Origin: Paenibacillus anaericanus
GTDB lineage: Bacteria; Bacillota; Bacilli; Paenibacillales; Paenibacillaceae
DNA: 43,564 bases
Reading direction: 5' to 3'
Assembly: GCF_003994475.1 (NCBI RefSeq)
Contig: NZ_RZNY01000035.1
Span: 4,656-48,219, forward strand
In this document: one piece after another, positions 1-8,168 of the stretch
How positions within the stretch are numbered: the first letter of the stretch is position 1
How the letters are laid out: each line of letters opens with the position of its first letter
Position numbers and translations under genes: made by a program
Notes under the pieces: model-generated
Told to the model about the DNA's origin: nothing
The model's database searches: none
The model's input: only the letters and a program-made list of their open reading frames with translations

Positions 1-50
1 ACAATCAACCACAGATTTCTAATTTGAACCCTTTTTATTGTAACAAAAAA

Positions 51-87
51 ATCACCGCATTTGACTAGTGAGTCAAAATGCGGTGAT
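51..87 (-). terminator. Intrinsic terminator downstream of htpG
   Basis: The sequence shows a near-perfect 16-bp inverted repeat (ATCACCGCATTTGACT and its complement) with a very short loop. Read on the minus strand it is followed by a run of seven T. It lies about 180 nt past the htpG stop, beyond the palindromic repeat element, and is the best candidate for the end of the htpG transcript. Confidence 0.85.
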
Positions 88-120
88 CTTCTATTCCTCA
101 GCTAATTAGATCTGCAGATC

Positions 121-256
121 GTAGCGGAGAGGACGGAATTGTCCTGAAGAAGCGGAGCGGTCGCCTTTGCCTCCGAATTTATACTGCTCTAAGCAATATA
201 TTCAATAAAATTCGGAGGCAACAGCGATCGTAAGGATAATCCGTCCTCGCAGCGGC
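121..256. repeat. Long imperfect palindromic element (about 135 nt)
   Basis: The two halves are extended inverted complements. GAGGACGGA (129-137) pairs with TCCGTCCTC (240-248). A middle block with G-U pairs matches CGGTCGC to GCGATCG. The inner GCCTCCGAATTT block pairs with AAATTCGGAGGC, leaving an AT-rich loop of about 27 nt. There is no ORF. The architecture resembles the REP/MITE-like palindromic elements scattered between genes in Paenibacillus genomes, but that identity is from general familiarity and is not demonstrated here. It lies between the htpG stop and its terminator, so it would be transcribed as a long hairpin in the htpG 3' UTR. Confidence 0.7.
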
Positions 257-269
257 CTGTTGAGCCTAA

Positions 270-2150
270 TTACACCATGATTTTGCAAATATCATTAGTA
301 AACTCAACCGGATCCTGAAGTGGCAATCCTTCAATCAGAAGGGCTTGATTATATAGAAGAGCTGTATACAGACCCAGCTTTTCCTTATCCTTCTCGAACG
401 AATCTTTTAAGGATTGGAACACAGCATGATTTACATTGATCTCTAATACCTTGCTAGCCTTCACATCTTGGCTGTTCGGCATAGCATTTAATATTTTCTC
501 CATCTCGATCGTTACTTCACCTTCAGTCGAGAGGCATACCGGATGACTCTTTAAGCGTTTGGATGCTTTTACATTAGTGACTTTATCAGCCAATAAAGTT
601 TTCATATAATCGAAAAGCTCTTTCGTTTCGTTCTCTTCGGACTCCGATTTATCAGCGCTCTCGTCCGCTTCAATTCCCAAATCGCCACTTGATACGGATT
701 TAAACTCTTTATCTTTGTAATTCATAATCATTTTAATTGCGAACTCATCAATATCATCAGTGAAGTACAGAATTTCATAACCTTTTTCGGTTACAAGTTC
801 AGTCTGTGGAAGCTTATCAATACGCTCCATCGATTCCCCTGTAGCATAGTAAATGTATTTCTGATCTTCCGGCATTCTAGATACATATTCATTTAAAGTG
901 ATCAACTTCTTCTCCTTCGAGGAGTTGAACATCAATAAATCCTGCAATTCTTCACGATGGCTTCCATAATCGCTATAAATTCCGTATTTCAATTGTCGGC
1001 CAAAGGATTTGTAGAACTGCTCGTACTTTTCTCTCTCATCCTTTAACATACTTTGCAATTGACTCTTAATTTTGCTCGAAATGTTCTTGGCGATCATCTT
1101 CAACTGCCGATCATGCTGCAACATTTCACGCGAAATATTCAGTGATAAACTTTCCGAATCGACCATCCCTTTTACAAAACTAAAGTAATCAGGGAGCAAG
1201 TCAGAACATTTATCCATGATGAGTACGCCACTTGAATACAATTCCAATCCCTTTTCAAATTCCTTGGAATAGTAATCGAACGGGATGCTTTCTGGAATAT
1301 ATAAGATGGCTTGGTATACTACCGCTCCATCGGCGTTAATGTGGATATGTTTGAGCGGTTTGTCATAACCGTAATGTTTCTCAGCATAGAATTTCTCATA
1401 ATCCTCAGTCGTGAGTTCGTTTCTATTCTTTCTCCAAATCGGGATCATACTATTGACATGCTGTTCTTCCTGATACTCCTCGTATTCACTTTCACTACCT
1501 TCCTTCAAACGCTGTCCGGTAATGTCCATTTTAATCGGGTATCTGATGAAATCAGAGTATTTCTTAATAATGGACTTCAATCGATACTCGTCCAAATACT
1601 CATCATAAGATTCATCTTCGGTGTTCTCTTTAATCTTCAGTACAATTTCTGTACCCACCGAATCCTTTTCGCATGGTTCAATCGTATAGCCATCTGTACC
1701 TGTGGATTCCCACTTGTATGCGACATCGCTGCCCAGCGCTTTACTCGTCACTGTAACAACATCTGCTACCATAAATGCCGAGTAGAATCCTACACCAAAT
1801 TGACCGATAATATCATGGCCGTCTTTCGATTCATTCTCCTTCTTGAAAGCTAAAGACCCGCTCTTAGCAATAACTCCAAGGTTATTCTCTAACTCTTCTT
1901 GGGTCATACCAATACCGGTATCACGAATGGTCAAAGTTCTGTTTTCTTTATCAGCACTTACCTTAATATAGTATCCATCACTGTCAAAAGCCAGATTCTC
2001 ATCGGTTAAAGCTCTATAATAGATCTTGTCGATAGCATCACTGGCATTTGAAATCAGCTCTCTAAGAAATATCTCTTTTTGTGTATAAATGGAATTGATC
2101 ATCATTTCTAATAATCGTTTGGATTCAGCTTGAAACTGTCTTTTTTCCAA
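270..2150 (-). CDS. htpG: Molecular chaperone HtpG (bacterial Hsp90)
   Basis: This is the cytosolic ATP-dependent Hsp90 chaperone, and 626 aa is the family's usual length. The GHKL ATPase domain is complete: the N-box around residues 28-40 (ELISNASDAID) with the catalytic Glu and Mg-binding Asn, DTGIGM near 77-82, and the GQFGVGFYSAF glycine-rich lid near 117-127. Middle and C-terminal dimerisation domains follow, with the usual acidic linker near 500-510. The start is a TTG preceded by GGGAGAG; translation from there gives the standard MEKRQFQAESKRLL opening. It is monocistronic, with its own promoter and a CIRCE operator in the leader, so heat-inducible control by HrcA is predicted. An apparent ORF on the opposite strand inside it is a shadow. 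Confidence 0.98.
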   Translation of the reverse strand: MEKRQFQAESKRLLEMMINSIYTQKEIFLRELISNASDAIDKIYYRALTDENLAFDSDGYYIKVSADKENRTLTIRDTGIGMTQEELENNLGVIAKSGSLAFKKENESKDGHDIIGQFGVGFYSAFMVADVVTVTSKALGSDVAYKWESTGTDGYTIEPCEKDSVGTEIVLKIKENTEDESYDEYLDEYRLKSIIKKYSDFIRYPIKMDITGQRLKEGSESEYEEYQEEQHVNSMIPIWRKNRNELTTEDYEKFYAEKHYGYDKPLKHIHINADGAVVYQAILYIPESIPFDYYSKEFEKGLELYSSGVLIMDKCSDLLPDYFSFVKGMVDSESLSLNISREMLQHDRQLKMIAKNISSKIKSQLQSMLKDEREKYEQFYKSFGRQLKYGIYSDYGSHREELQDLLMFNSSKEKKLITLNEYVSRMPEDQKYIYYATGESMERIDKLPQTELVTEKGYEILYFTDDIDEFAIKMIMNYKDKEFKSVSSGDLGIEADESADKSESEENETKELFDYMKTLLADKVTNVKASKRLKSHPVCLSTEGEVTIEMEKILNAMPNSQDVKASKVLEINVNHAVFQSLKDSFEKDKEKLGLYTALLYNQALLIEGLPLQDPVEFTNDICKIMV

Positions 2151-2209
2151 TTGGATCTCTCCCTACAAAAGTTTATTTATGCCATCTAATCCTGTTTATC
2201 TATTCCAGA

Positions 2210-2236
2210 TTAGCACTCTTGTCCTCCGAGTGCCAA
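2210..2236 (-). promoter_or_regulatory. CIRCE operator (HrcA binding site) of htpG
   Basis: TTAGCACTC, a 9-nt spacer, then GAGTGCCAA: 8 of 9 positions of the right arm and all 9 of the left match the CIRCE consensus TTAGCACTC-N9-GAGTGCTAA. It starts 9 nt downstream of the htpG -10 box, the usual place for HrcA repression, and lies in the 5' leader of htpG. Read on the minus strand the arms are TTGGCACTC and GAGTGCTAA. Confidence 0.93.
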
Positions 2237-2245
2237 CCTATATTT

Positions 2246-2274
2246 TTTATAACATTACTTAATTTCAAAGTCAA
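2246..2274 (-). promoter_or_regulatory. Sigma-A promoter of htpG
   Basis: On the minus strand TTGACT (2269-2274) is separated by exactly 17 nt from TATAAA (2246-2251). The CIRCE element follows immediately downstream, so this is the natural htpG promoter. Confidence 0.85.
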
Positions 2275-2405
2275 CCTGAGTACACTGGATCCACCACGTG
2301 GTTGAATATAAGGATCTATATCGTTAGACTATTACATAGGATTGTTTATCTACAATAAGATGAACTACAGAACGTAGCACAAGTAAACCTGAGGGGAGAA
2401 TTTAC

Positions 2406-3242
2406 ATGCCGAGCTTAATTTTAGAGGGTGGAACCCTACGTCCCATATTCAGTGCTGGTGTAATGGATGCACTGCTAGAGCAGGATTTGATGTTCCCCTA
2501 TTGTATTGGTGTATCTGCAGGAATCAGCAACGGATTTTCCTATATTTCCAAACAAAAGCGTAGAAATTTAGAGATATTAGAGAAATACCGTCATGATAAT
2601 CGTTACATAGGATACCAAAATTTTGTGCGTTGCCGGAGCTTATTTGGTTTGGAGTTTGTGTTCAAAGAGATCCCCGATAAACTCATTCCATTTGATATGG
2701 ATGCATTTCGTAGCTACGATGGACGCCTTCTAGTTGGTGTGACCAATGCACGAACCGGATTACCTGAATATATGGATGGAATGGAGACAGAGGAGCATTG
2801 GAATATGCTTCGTGCCACCTGCGCACTTCCCGTATTCTTCCCTGTGATTGAAATGAAAGGGTCTGAATATTATGACGGGGGATTATGCGACCCGATTCCT
2901 ATTCGCAAATCTATTGAAGACGGCAACGACAAGCATCTCATCATCTTGACCCAACCAAAGGGTTACACCAAGCAATTCAGCAAAAAAAATGCCCTGATCG
3001 GGAAGCTATTTAAACGTAAATATCCTCTGCTTGAAGAAATCTTGTTAACTCGTCACGAGCGATATAATGAAACGGTGAAATTTTGTGAACAGCTTGAGCA
3101 AGAAGGTAAAGCCATCATCCTTCGTCCTGAGCAACCTCTTGAGAGCTTTGAGAAGGATATTAACAAACTGCGCGACTCCTATCAGCATGGGTACGGCTTA
3201 GCCATGAACAATATGAACGAAATTCGCAAGTTATTTGTTTGA
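2406..3242 (+). CDS. Patatin-like phospholipase family protein
   Basis: A predicted serine acyl hydrolase of the patatin/RssA-YjjU type, 278 aa, cytoplasmic (no signal peptide). The oxyanion-hole segment EGGTLRPIFSAG is at residues 7-18. The nucleophile elbow GVSAG is at 35-39 (Ser37). The dyad aspartate sits in YYDGG at 155-159 (Asp157). The substrate is unknown; a (lyso)phospholipid or other acyl ester is inferred from the family. The ATG follows AGGGGAG at good spacing. It is transcribed alone, divergent from htpG; a weak TTAGAC-N17-TATCTA promoter can be drawn at about 2322-2350 but is not convincing. Confidence 0.92.
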   Translation: MPSLILEGGTLRPIFSAGVMDALLEQDLMFPYCIGVSAGISNGFSYISKQKRRNLEILEKYRHDNRYIGYQNFVRCRSLFGLEFVFKEIPDKLIPFDMDAFRSYDGRLLVGVTNARTGLPEYMDGMETEEHWNMLRATCALPVFFPVIEMKGSEYYDGGLCDPIPIRKSIEDGNDKHLIILTQPKGYTKQFSKKNALIGKLFKRKYPLLEEILLTRHERYNETVKFCEQLEQEGKAIILRPEQPLESFEKDINKLRDSYQHGYGLAMNNMNEIRKLFV

Positions 3243-3342
3243 TAGATACACGAATAATCTCGATCTACCAACTCTATGACGCTATAATTTGAAAAAATGA
3301 AAATATTTGTCTATCTGGCTTTGTGCACACCATTAGTGAACA

Positions 3343-3351
3343 TGCTATAAT
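3343..3351 (+). promoter_or_regulatory. Extended -10 promoter for the XRE regulator
   Basis: TGCTATAAT is a perfect extended -10 (TGn plus TATAAT). The -35 region 17 nt upstream (GTGCAC) is poor, as is common for extended -10 promoters. It lies about 85 nt upstream of the regulator's ATG. Confidence 0.55.
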
Positions 3352-3434
3352 TATGGTTGCATTTACTAGGAGTGAATACAACCGTATCTCACTTAAGGAA
3401 AAATAATAGTGGGATTTGAAAGGGGAGCCTGAGG

Positions 3435-3791
3435 ATGTTTGCAAAGCGACTGAAGCAGTTGCGTAAACAGAGGAAATTAACCATGCAGGAAGTGGCTGAT
3501 TACGTTGGGGTTGCAAAGAGCACTTATGCTGGGTATGAATCTGGATACCGTGAGCCCACATTGGAATCCATTCAAACGATATCTCGAAAACTACATACTT
3601 CTGCGGATTACCTTCTCGGGCTCACTGATTATCCTGAGCCATCAGCTGAACTTAATCATAATGCAAAAGAATATCTAAATTACGAACAGCTCCACTGGGA
3701 CGGGGTTCCTTTGGAAAAAGACGATGTAGAATTAATTCGTATTTTACTTGAACGAGTGCTCCGTGACCGAAACTTTCCAAAGGACGAATGA
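3435..3791 (+). CDS. XRE-family HTH transcriptional regulator
   Basis: A 118-aa protein with an N-terminal HTH_3 domain (residues about 4-58: LKQLRKQRKLTMQEVADYVG, then the recognition helix around KSTYAGYESG) and an acidic C-terminal segment of about 50 aa with no recognised domain. It resembles small SinR/phage-repressor-like regulators of Bacillales; no target is evident. The ATG follows AAGGGGAG. Its stop is one base from the stop of the convergent membrane-protein gene, so the two transcripts must overlap at their 3' ends. No terminator is visible between them. Confidence 0.88.
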   Translation: MFAKRLKQLRKQRKLTMQEVADYVGVAKSTYAGYESGYREPTLESIQTISRKLHTSADYLLGLTDYPEPSAELNHNAKEYLNYEQLHWDGVPLEKDDVELIRILLERVLRDRNFPKDE

Positions 3792-3792
3792 T

Positions 3793-4743
3793 TTACCCAC
3801 CCATTATTTCCTTCAACTTCGCTTCTGACTCCTCCTGAAGTTTCACCCTTAGATCATTATAAGTTTGCTTCCATTGCTCAACAACACTAAGAGATACCTG
3901 ATCATTTTCTGCGGTTTGAATAAGCTCTTGAAAAGTACCTTCACAGGTGGATTTTGCAGTTGCAAGCTCCGTGTCCAAATTATCTCTCCAAGCTAGTACA
4001 ACACGGGGATCTTGCTTATCCATCTGCTGAGCATTACTTTCCGCTTTACTTAGAACCACCTTCGTATCCTTCGTACACTTCCCTTGAACATTTGTAAATT
4101 CTTCTTCGTATTTTTCGACTTTGGATACTACGGGAGACGTTTGAGCAGTACTTGATGAACCCATCTCTAAAGGTGCCGAGGAGTTTGACTCTGTTGGACT
4201 TTGGTCCTGTTCGTTAGGTTTCACCGAGACTAAGGTTTCTGACTTGGTTGAACCTGACTCGTTGTGTTTGGACGAACTATTTGTTTCCGGCTTCATTGAA
4301 CTAGATGATGTATCTGGTTTCCTCGTATCTAGCGTATCCGAGTCGTTTATTTTCCCTATCTGAGGGACAGTTGTTTCCTTTTCCTGAGTTTGAGATGATG
4401 CTTCTTCTTTGACTACAGATACAGAGCCATCAGAGTCGTCAGCGACATCAGCATTTTCACCCCCCAAATCAGCTGCCTCTTCTATTGTTTGTAACGCGTC
4501 ACCCGTCTCTTCATACGAATTATTATCAGCTAGAAGCGGCAGCCCTTCTTCCCCTTGTGAGATTTGCTGGCCCTGATCCTGTGCACTGGCATTCACCAAT
4601 TGATTCTTATTTGAAGACTCCTTCCAATACAATCCTCCCCATACAAAAAGCAAAATTATTGTGATACACGTCAAGAGACTAACCGCAACATTCGGTTTAT
4701 AAAATCGACGACGCCTTCTCTTTCGGATACGTTGTTTTCCCAT
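3793..4743 (-). CDS. Ser/Thr-rich single-pass membrane protein of unknown function
   Basis: Not assigned to a known family. With the start chosen here it has 316 aa. The very basic N-terminus (MGKQRIRKRRRRR) is followed by one hydrophobic segment (about residues 20-38), which predicts an N-in, C-out membrane anchor. Then come about 170 residues rich in Ser, Thr, Glu and Asn, likely a disordered wall-spanning linker. The C-terminal approximately 110 residues are charged and helical with two cysteines. The frame extends upstream to a GTG at 4800, but that codon has no ribosome-binding site and abuts the terminator hairpin. The ATG at 4743 is preceded by GGAAGGTGG (12-nt spacing) and gives the positive-inside opening. 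It lies just past the EPS operon terminator, so read-through or a cryptic promoter would express it. Confidence 0.65.
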   Translation of the reverse strand: MGKQRIRKRRRRRFYKPNVAVSLLTCITIILLFVWGGLYWKESSNKNQLVNASAQDQGQQISQGEEGLPLLADNNSYEETGDALQTIEEAADLGGENADVADDSDGSVSVVKEEASSQTQEKETTVPQIGKINDSDTLDTRKPDTSSSSMKPETNSSSKHNESGSTKSETLVSVKPNEQDQSPTESNSSAPLEMGSSSTAQTSPVVSKVEKYEEEFTNVQGKCTKDTKVVLSKAESNAQQMDKQDPRVVLAWRDNLDTELATAKSTCEGTFQELIQTAENDQVSLSVVEQWKQTYNDLRVKLQEESEAKLKEIMGG

Positions 4744-4817
4744 GTGATATCGAAACCACCTTCCAAATATTTTTCTCTCTAATGTCCAGATTAAGCGCAC
4801 TATAAGGACAAGAAATA

Positions 4818-4857
4818 AGCCAGCCCTTCTAACTCCAAAGAGCTAAGAGAGCTGGCT
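4818..4857 (-). terminator. Terminator at the end of the EPS operon
   Basis: AGCCAGC and GCTGGCT form a 7-bp GC-rich stem, extended by partial pairing of the inner CTTCT/AGAGAG segments. On the minus strand a TTATTTCTTGT stretch follows. It begins 7 nt beyond the stop of the 1077-aa repeat protein. The T-tract is imperfect, so partial read-through to the next gene is possible. Confidence 0.6.
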
Positions 4858-4863
4858 ATGCAT

Positions 4864-7800
4864 TTAAAACTTCATTAAATCCTTGAGAATTAAGTTTGTC
4901 ATCTGAGTAACTTGATTCTTCACATCCTTAATCGCTTTATTCTTGATTGACTTCGATACATCGATTTCATTAATCTGATCATAACTATCATTTCCAGCTT
5001 GAACAACATCAAGAATCAACTGTACTCTTTCTGAGTCATTCGTTGCAGCTTGAAGTCTCACTTTGATATCGGCAAGCTCAACTTTAAGTGACTTGATGAT
5101 ATTATTAATCATCGCTTCAGGGTCTTCTACTCCATTAATAAGCGTAACCTCTTGCTCAAAGATTACCTTCGAACTTCCCCCTAAGTAGTTAACCAGCGAA
5201 GCTTGAATAACAGCGGTTCCTTGCTGTACCTTTTTCGAAATGGATACTTTGCCGTTCGAATCCACCTTAACATCCTTACTTCCGGAATCTTTCTTCCATT
5301 TCACGCTAGAGGATGGAATTTCTACGCCTAGAACCTTCAAAGTATATTGATGCTGACGTCCATTATCCGTAATCTTCACACTCGATTCCGTCTCGGTACG
5401 GATATATGCTGCACTCAAAGCTTTAATAGCCTGCTCATCATATTTGAGTTTGTTCTTAAATTTCTGTACCACGGAAGCTACATCAACTGGTTTAGCACCA
5501 AGATTATATAGCACCTCACTTAACACATAATTATCCTTATCAGCTAGCACTGCTGCCAAGGCGTTTGACTTCACCGTCTCCAACCCATTTTTATTACTTA
5601 ATACCTTAGCTAACTCTTTGGAGCTCATATTCGCTATGGTGTCATGTACTCTTCCTTGGACTCCTTTATTGCTACCACCATCACCAAAGAGCAAGATCAG
5701 GAAATCATCTATCTTAAGATTAGAACCCCCACCCGCATCCGTTAGCGTATCCAGTGTTGCTTGAAATTCTGAATTAGACAAAATGCTCTCGAGTTGACTA
5801 GCCTCCACATCATATGGAACAGACCCAACTGCTTTGATAATATTAAACAACCCCATCTTCAGTTGATTCTTATCAACGGAAGCCGGAAGCTTGGCCGCGA
5901 TAGGTTTCCAAATCGGATCAATTAATGTCTGGTCCTTGTTGAAATTAAGTCCGATAAGCTCATCTCGAAGCTTCTTAACATCTTTGACATCAGAAGTACC
6001 ACCTTCAATAAGTGCGTTACGCAGCGTATTCATTTCCTCTAGGAATAACTCCACTGGGAATACATTTCCTTCTTCAGCAGCAGCCGTTAGCGTAACATCA
6101 CGTTCGAAAATTACCTTCCCTGCTCCGCCGTAAGGATTAATGAGCTCCGCCTGAATAACGGCCGATGCACTTGCAACCCTTCTTGGGATTGTAACAGTAC
6201 CATTTGGCAATACATTTACATCATCACTTCCGGAAACTTTGGACCATTGAAGTGCTATAGCAGGAATATCTACCCCTAGCACCTTCAGGCTGTAAATGTG
6301 CTGACGACCATCCTCACTTTCGTTTACAACCTCCGACGATTCCGAACGCATATAAGCGACTGTCATTGCATGAGTAGCTGGCTCTATATTCTGCAATCTA
6401 GCCTGGTAGTTCAATACTGTGGAGCCTAGCTCTAGTGACGTAATATCTAGTTTCGCTAGAATCGAACTAAACTTATAAGCTTCTGTTTCACTAAGCAATT
6501 GATTGGTAGCTTGTAGGACGATTGAGGTTATGGCTTGGTTATTTCCAAGCAAACCTATTAACTCAGAAGAAGTCATGCTCGCAAGTAAATCTCGAACAGT
6601 TCCTTCGATCCCTTTGTGAGAATCGCCATCGCCGAACATAAATAGTAGGAAATCATCCATTACGATATTAGCATCTCCGCCTGCTGCCGCAATTGCCTTC
6701 AACGTAGCACGGAATTCAGGGTTTGTCCGAATTGCCTCGAGTTCCGATGCATTTGGATCATATTGAAATGAGCCTACAGCGGTAAATATTTGGAACAAAC
6801 TTGCTTTTAATGCATCTGGGTTTACATTCGCAGGTAGCCTTGATTCAACTTTCGCCCAAATTGGATCGATTAATGCCTGATCCAATGTTGGATCTAACCC
6901 TGCGATTTCATCTCGTAAATTCTGGACATCTTGAATATCCGCCTGATCTCCTGCTGCAAGCGCTGCATGCAGCTTATTCATCCGCTCTAGGAATTGCTCC
7001 GCCGGAAACACGGTTTCTTCCCCAGGAGTAGTGGCATCACCCAATGTCACTGCCTTCTCAAAAATGACGATGCCCTTTCCTCCATACGGATTTATTAGCT
7101 GCGCTTGAACAACAGCCGTACCACTTTCTATACCCTCGGGAATAGTAATAACTCCGTTTGATGCCACGGTAACACTTTCGTCTCCAGATATTTTGCTCCA
7201 TTTCAGCACGAAGGAGGGTATATCTACTCCAAGTGCCTGCAAACTATAGATGTGTTTACGACCATCCTCACTTATCAGTACTGAGTCCTTAACCGATGCG
7301 CGAACATAAGCCATGGTCAACGCATTAATAGCTCGATCACTATTCTGGAGCCGACCTTGAAAATAATTCACTAGCATCCTGACATCAGCAGGAGAAATAT
7401 CCAACTCATTCATAATCAAACTGAACTTATATGCATCTGGATCACTAAGAACCTTATCTGTTGCTTGTAACAATACCTCCGTAGTAGCTTGGCTATTCCC
7501 AATTAAACCAATTAATTGGACTAACTGCATGTTCTCCAATAAGCTACTTACCGTTCCTTCCAATCCCTTGAGGCTTCCCCCGTCACCCAACAGAAACACG
7601 AGAAAATCATCTACACCAATATCTTCATGCCCACTGGCTGATGCGACAGCCTTCAGCGCACTGATAAATTCAGGATCTGTTCGTAAATTTTCCAAATCCG
7701 ATACGGTTTGAAGTGAACTCGCCGTCTTGATGAGTCGTATTAAATTCTCCTTTAGCTCCGCCCGATCAACAGATTCAGGAAGCCGAGCGCTGACTTTAGC

Positions 7801-8097
7801 CCAGAGCGGAGAAATCACGTTATAATCATCGGGGGTCAAACTGTACGCTCTTATTTCATCACGTAGATTAAAAACATCTTGTAACCCCCCCGGATCACTC
7901 GCAAGAGCCGCGTATAATTCGTTTAATCGATCAAAGAAAGGAGTACGTGATTGCTCGAATTCAGCAGCGTTCGCCGTTTGTGTCAAATTAAGCTTCGAAA
8001 TCAAGCCTTGTTGGCTTAGTGGTAATGATCCAATTGAAGCTGCAAATAAGGAGAGTACAAGTGTGGATACGATTACTTTTTTTCTAAAAACCTTCAT
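4864..8097 (-). CDS. Secreted protein with three tandem ~305-aa repeats
   Basis: Unassigned; 1077 aa. The signal peptide has KVFRKK, a hydrophobic core, and a probable cleavage after ANAA near residue 45. Three homologous modules follow, starting about residues 51, 364 and 680. Each has a helical part of about 220 aa (with a conserved FGDG/LGDGG-S-KG motif and a LRDE motif near its start) followed by an approximately 75-aa beta-rich, Big/Ig-like part (LGVDIP, W-K-SG, NG-V-I, TAVIQA-L-NPYGG, VIFE-VTL). An approximately 85-aa helical tail closes the protein. There is no LPXTG, SLH or wall-binding motif. The frame opens with a GTG at 8106, but the ATG three codons later has GAGGTG at ideal spacing, so that start is used. 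It sits 71 nt behind ugd with no terminator between, as the last gene of the EPS operon. A structural matrix or polysaccharide-binding role is inference. Confidence 0.85.
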   Translation of the reverse strand: MKVFRKKVIVSTLVLSLFAASIGSLPLSQQGLISKLNLTQTANAAEFEQSRTPFFDRLNELYAALASDPGGLQDVFNLRDEIRAYSLTPDDYNVISPLWAKVSARLPESVDRAELKENLIRLIKTASSLQTVSDLENLRTDPEFISALKAVASASGHEDIGVDDFLVFLLGDGGSLKGLEGTVSSLLENMQLVQLIGLIGNSQATTEVLLQATDKVLSDPDAYKFSLIMNELDISPADVRMLVNYFQGRLQNSDRAINALTMAYVRASVKDSVLISEDGRKHIYSLQALGVDIPSFVLKWSKISGDESVTVASNGVITIPEGIESGTAVVQAQLINPYGGKGIVIFEKAVTLGDATTPGEETVFPAEQFLERMNKLHAALAAGDQADIQDVQNLRDEIAGLDPTLDQALIDPIWAKVESRLPANVNPDALKASLFQIFTAVGSFQYDPNASELEAIRTNPEFRATLKAIAAAGGDANIVMDDFLLFMFGDGDSHKGIEGTVRDLLASMTSSELIGLLGNNQAITSIVLQATNQLLSETEAYKFSSILAKLDITSLELGSTVLNYQARLQNIEPATHAMTVAYMRSESSEVVNESEDGRQHIYSLKVLGVDIPAIALQWSKVSGSDDVNVLPNGTVTIPRRVASASAVIQAELINPYGGAGKVIFERDVTLTAAAEEGNVFPVELFLEEMNTLRNALIEGGTSDVKDVKKLRDELIGLNFNKDQTLIDPIWKPIAAKLPASVDKNQLKMGLFNIIKAVGSVPYDVEASQLESILSNSEFQATLDTLTDAGGGSNLKIDDFLILLFGDGGSNKGVQGRVHDTIANMSSKELAKVLSNKNGLETVKSNALAAVLADKDNYVLSEVLYNLGAKPVDVASVVQKFKNKLKYDEQAIKALSAAYIRTETESSVKITDNGRQHQYTLKVLGVEIPSSSVKWKKDSGSKDVKVDSNGKVSISKKVQQGTAVIQASLVNYLGGSSKVIFEQEVTLINGVEDPEAMINNIIKSLKVELADIKVRLQAATNDSERVQLILDVVQAGNDSYDQINEIDVSKSIKNKAIKDVKNQVTQMTNLILKDLMKF

Positions 8098-8168
8098 CTC
8101 GTTCACCTCAGGTCATAAATTTGAAATACATTTAGTTCGTGTTCAAAAGAATACTTATTGGGTACCCC

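Noticed and set aside
1311..1853. 180-aa plus-strand ORF inside htpG
   Set aside because: It is antisense to the highly conserved HtpG coding sequence, has no ribosome-binding site and looks like random Phe/Ile/Leu-rich translation.
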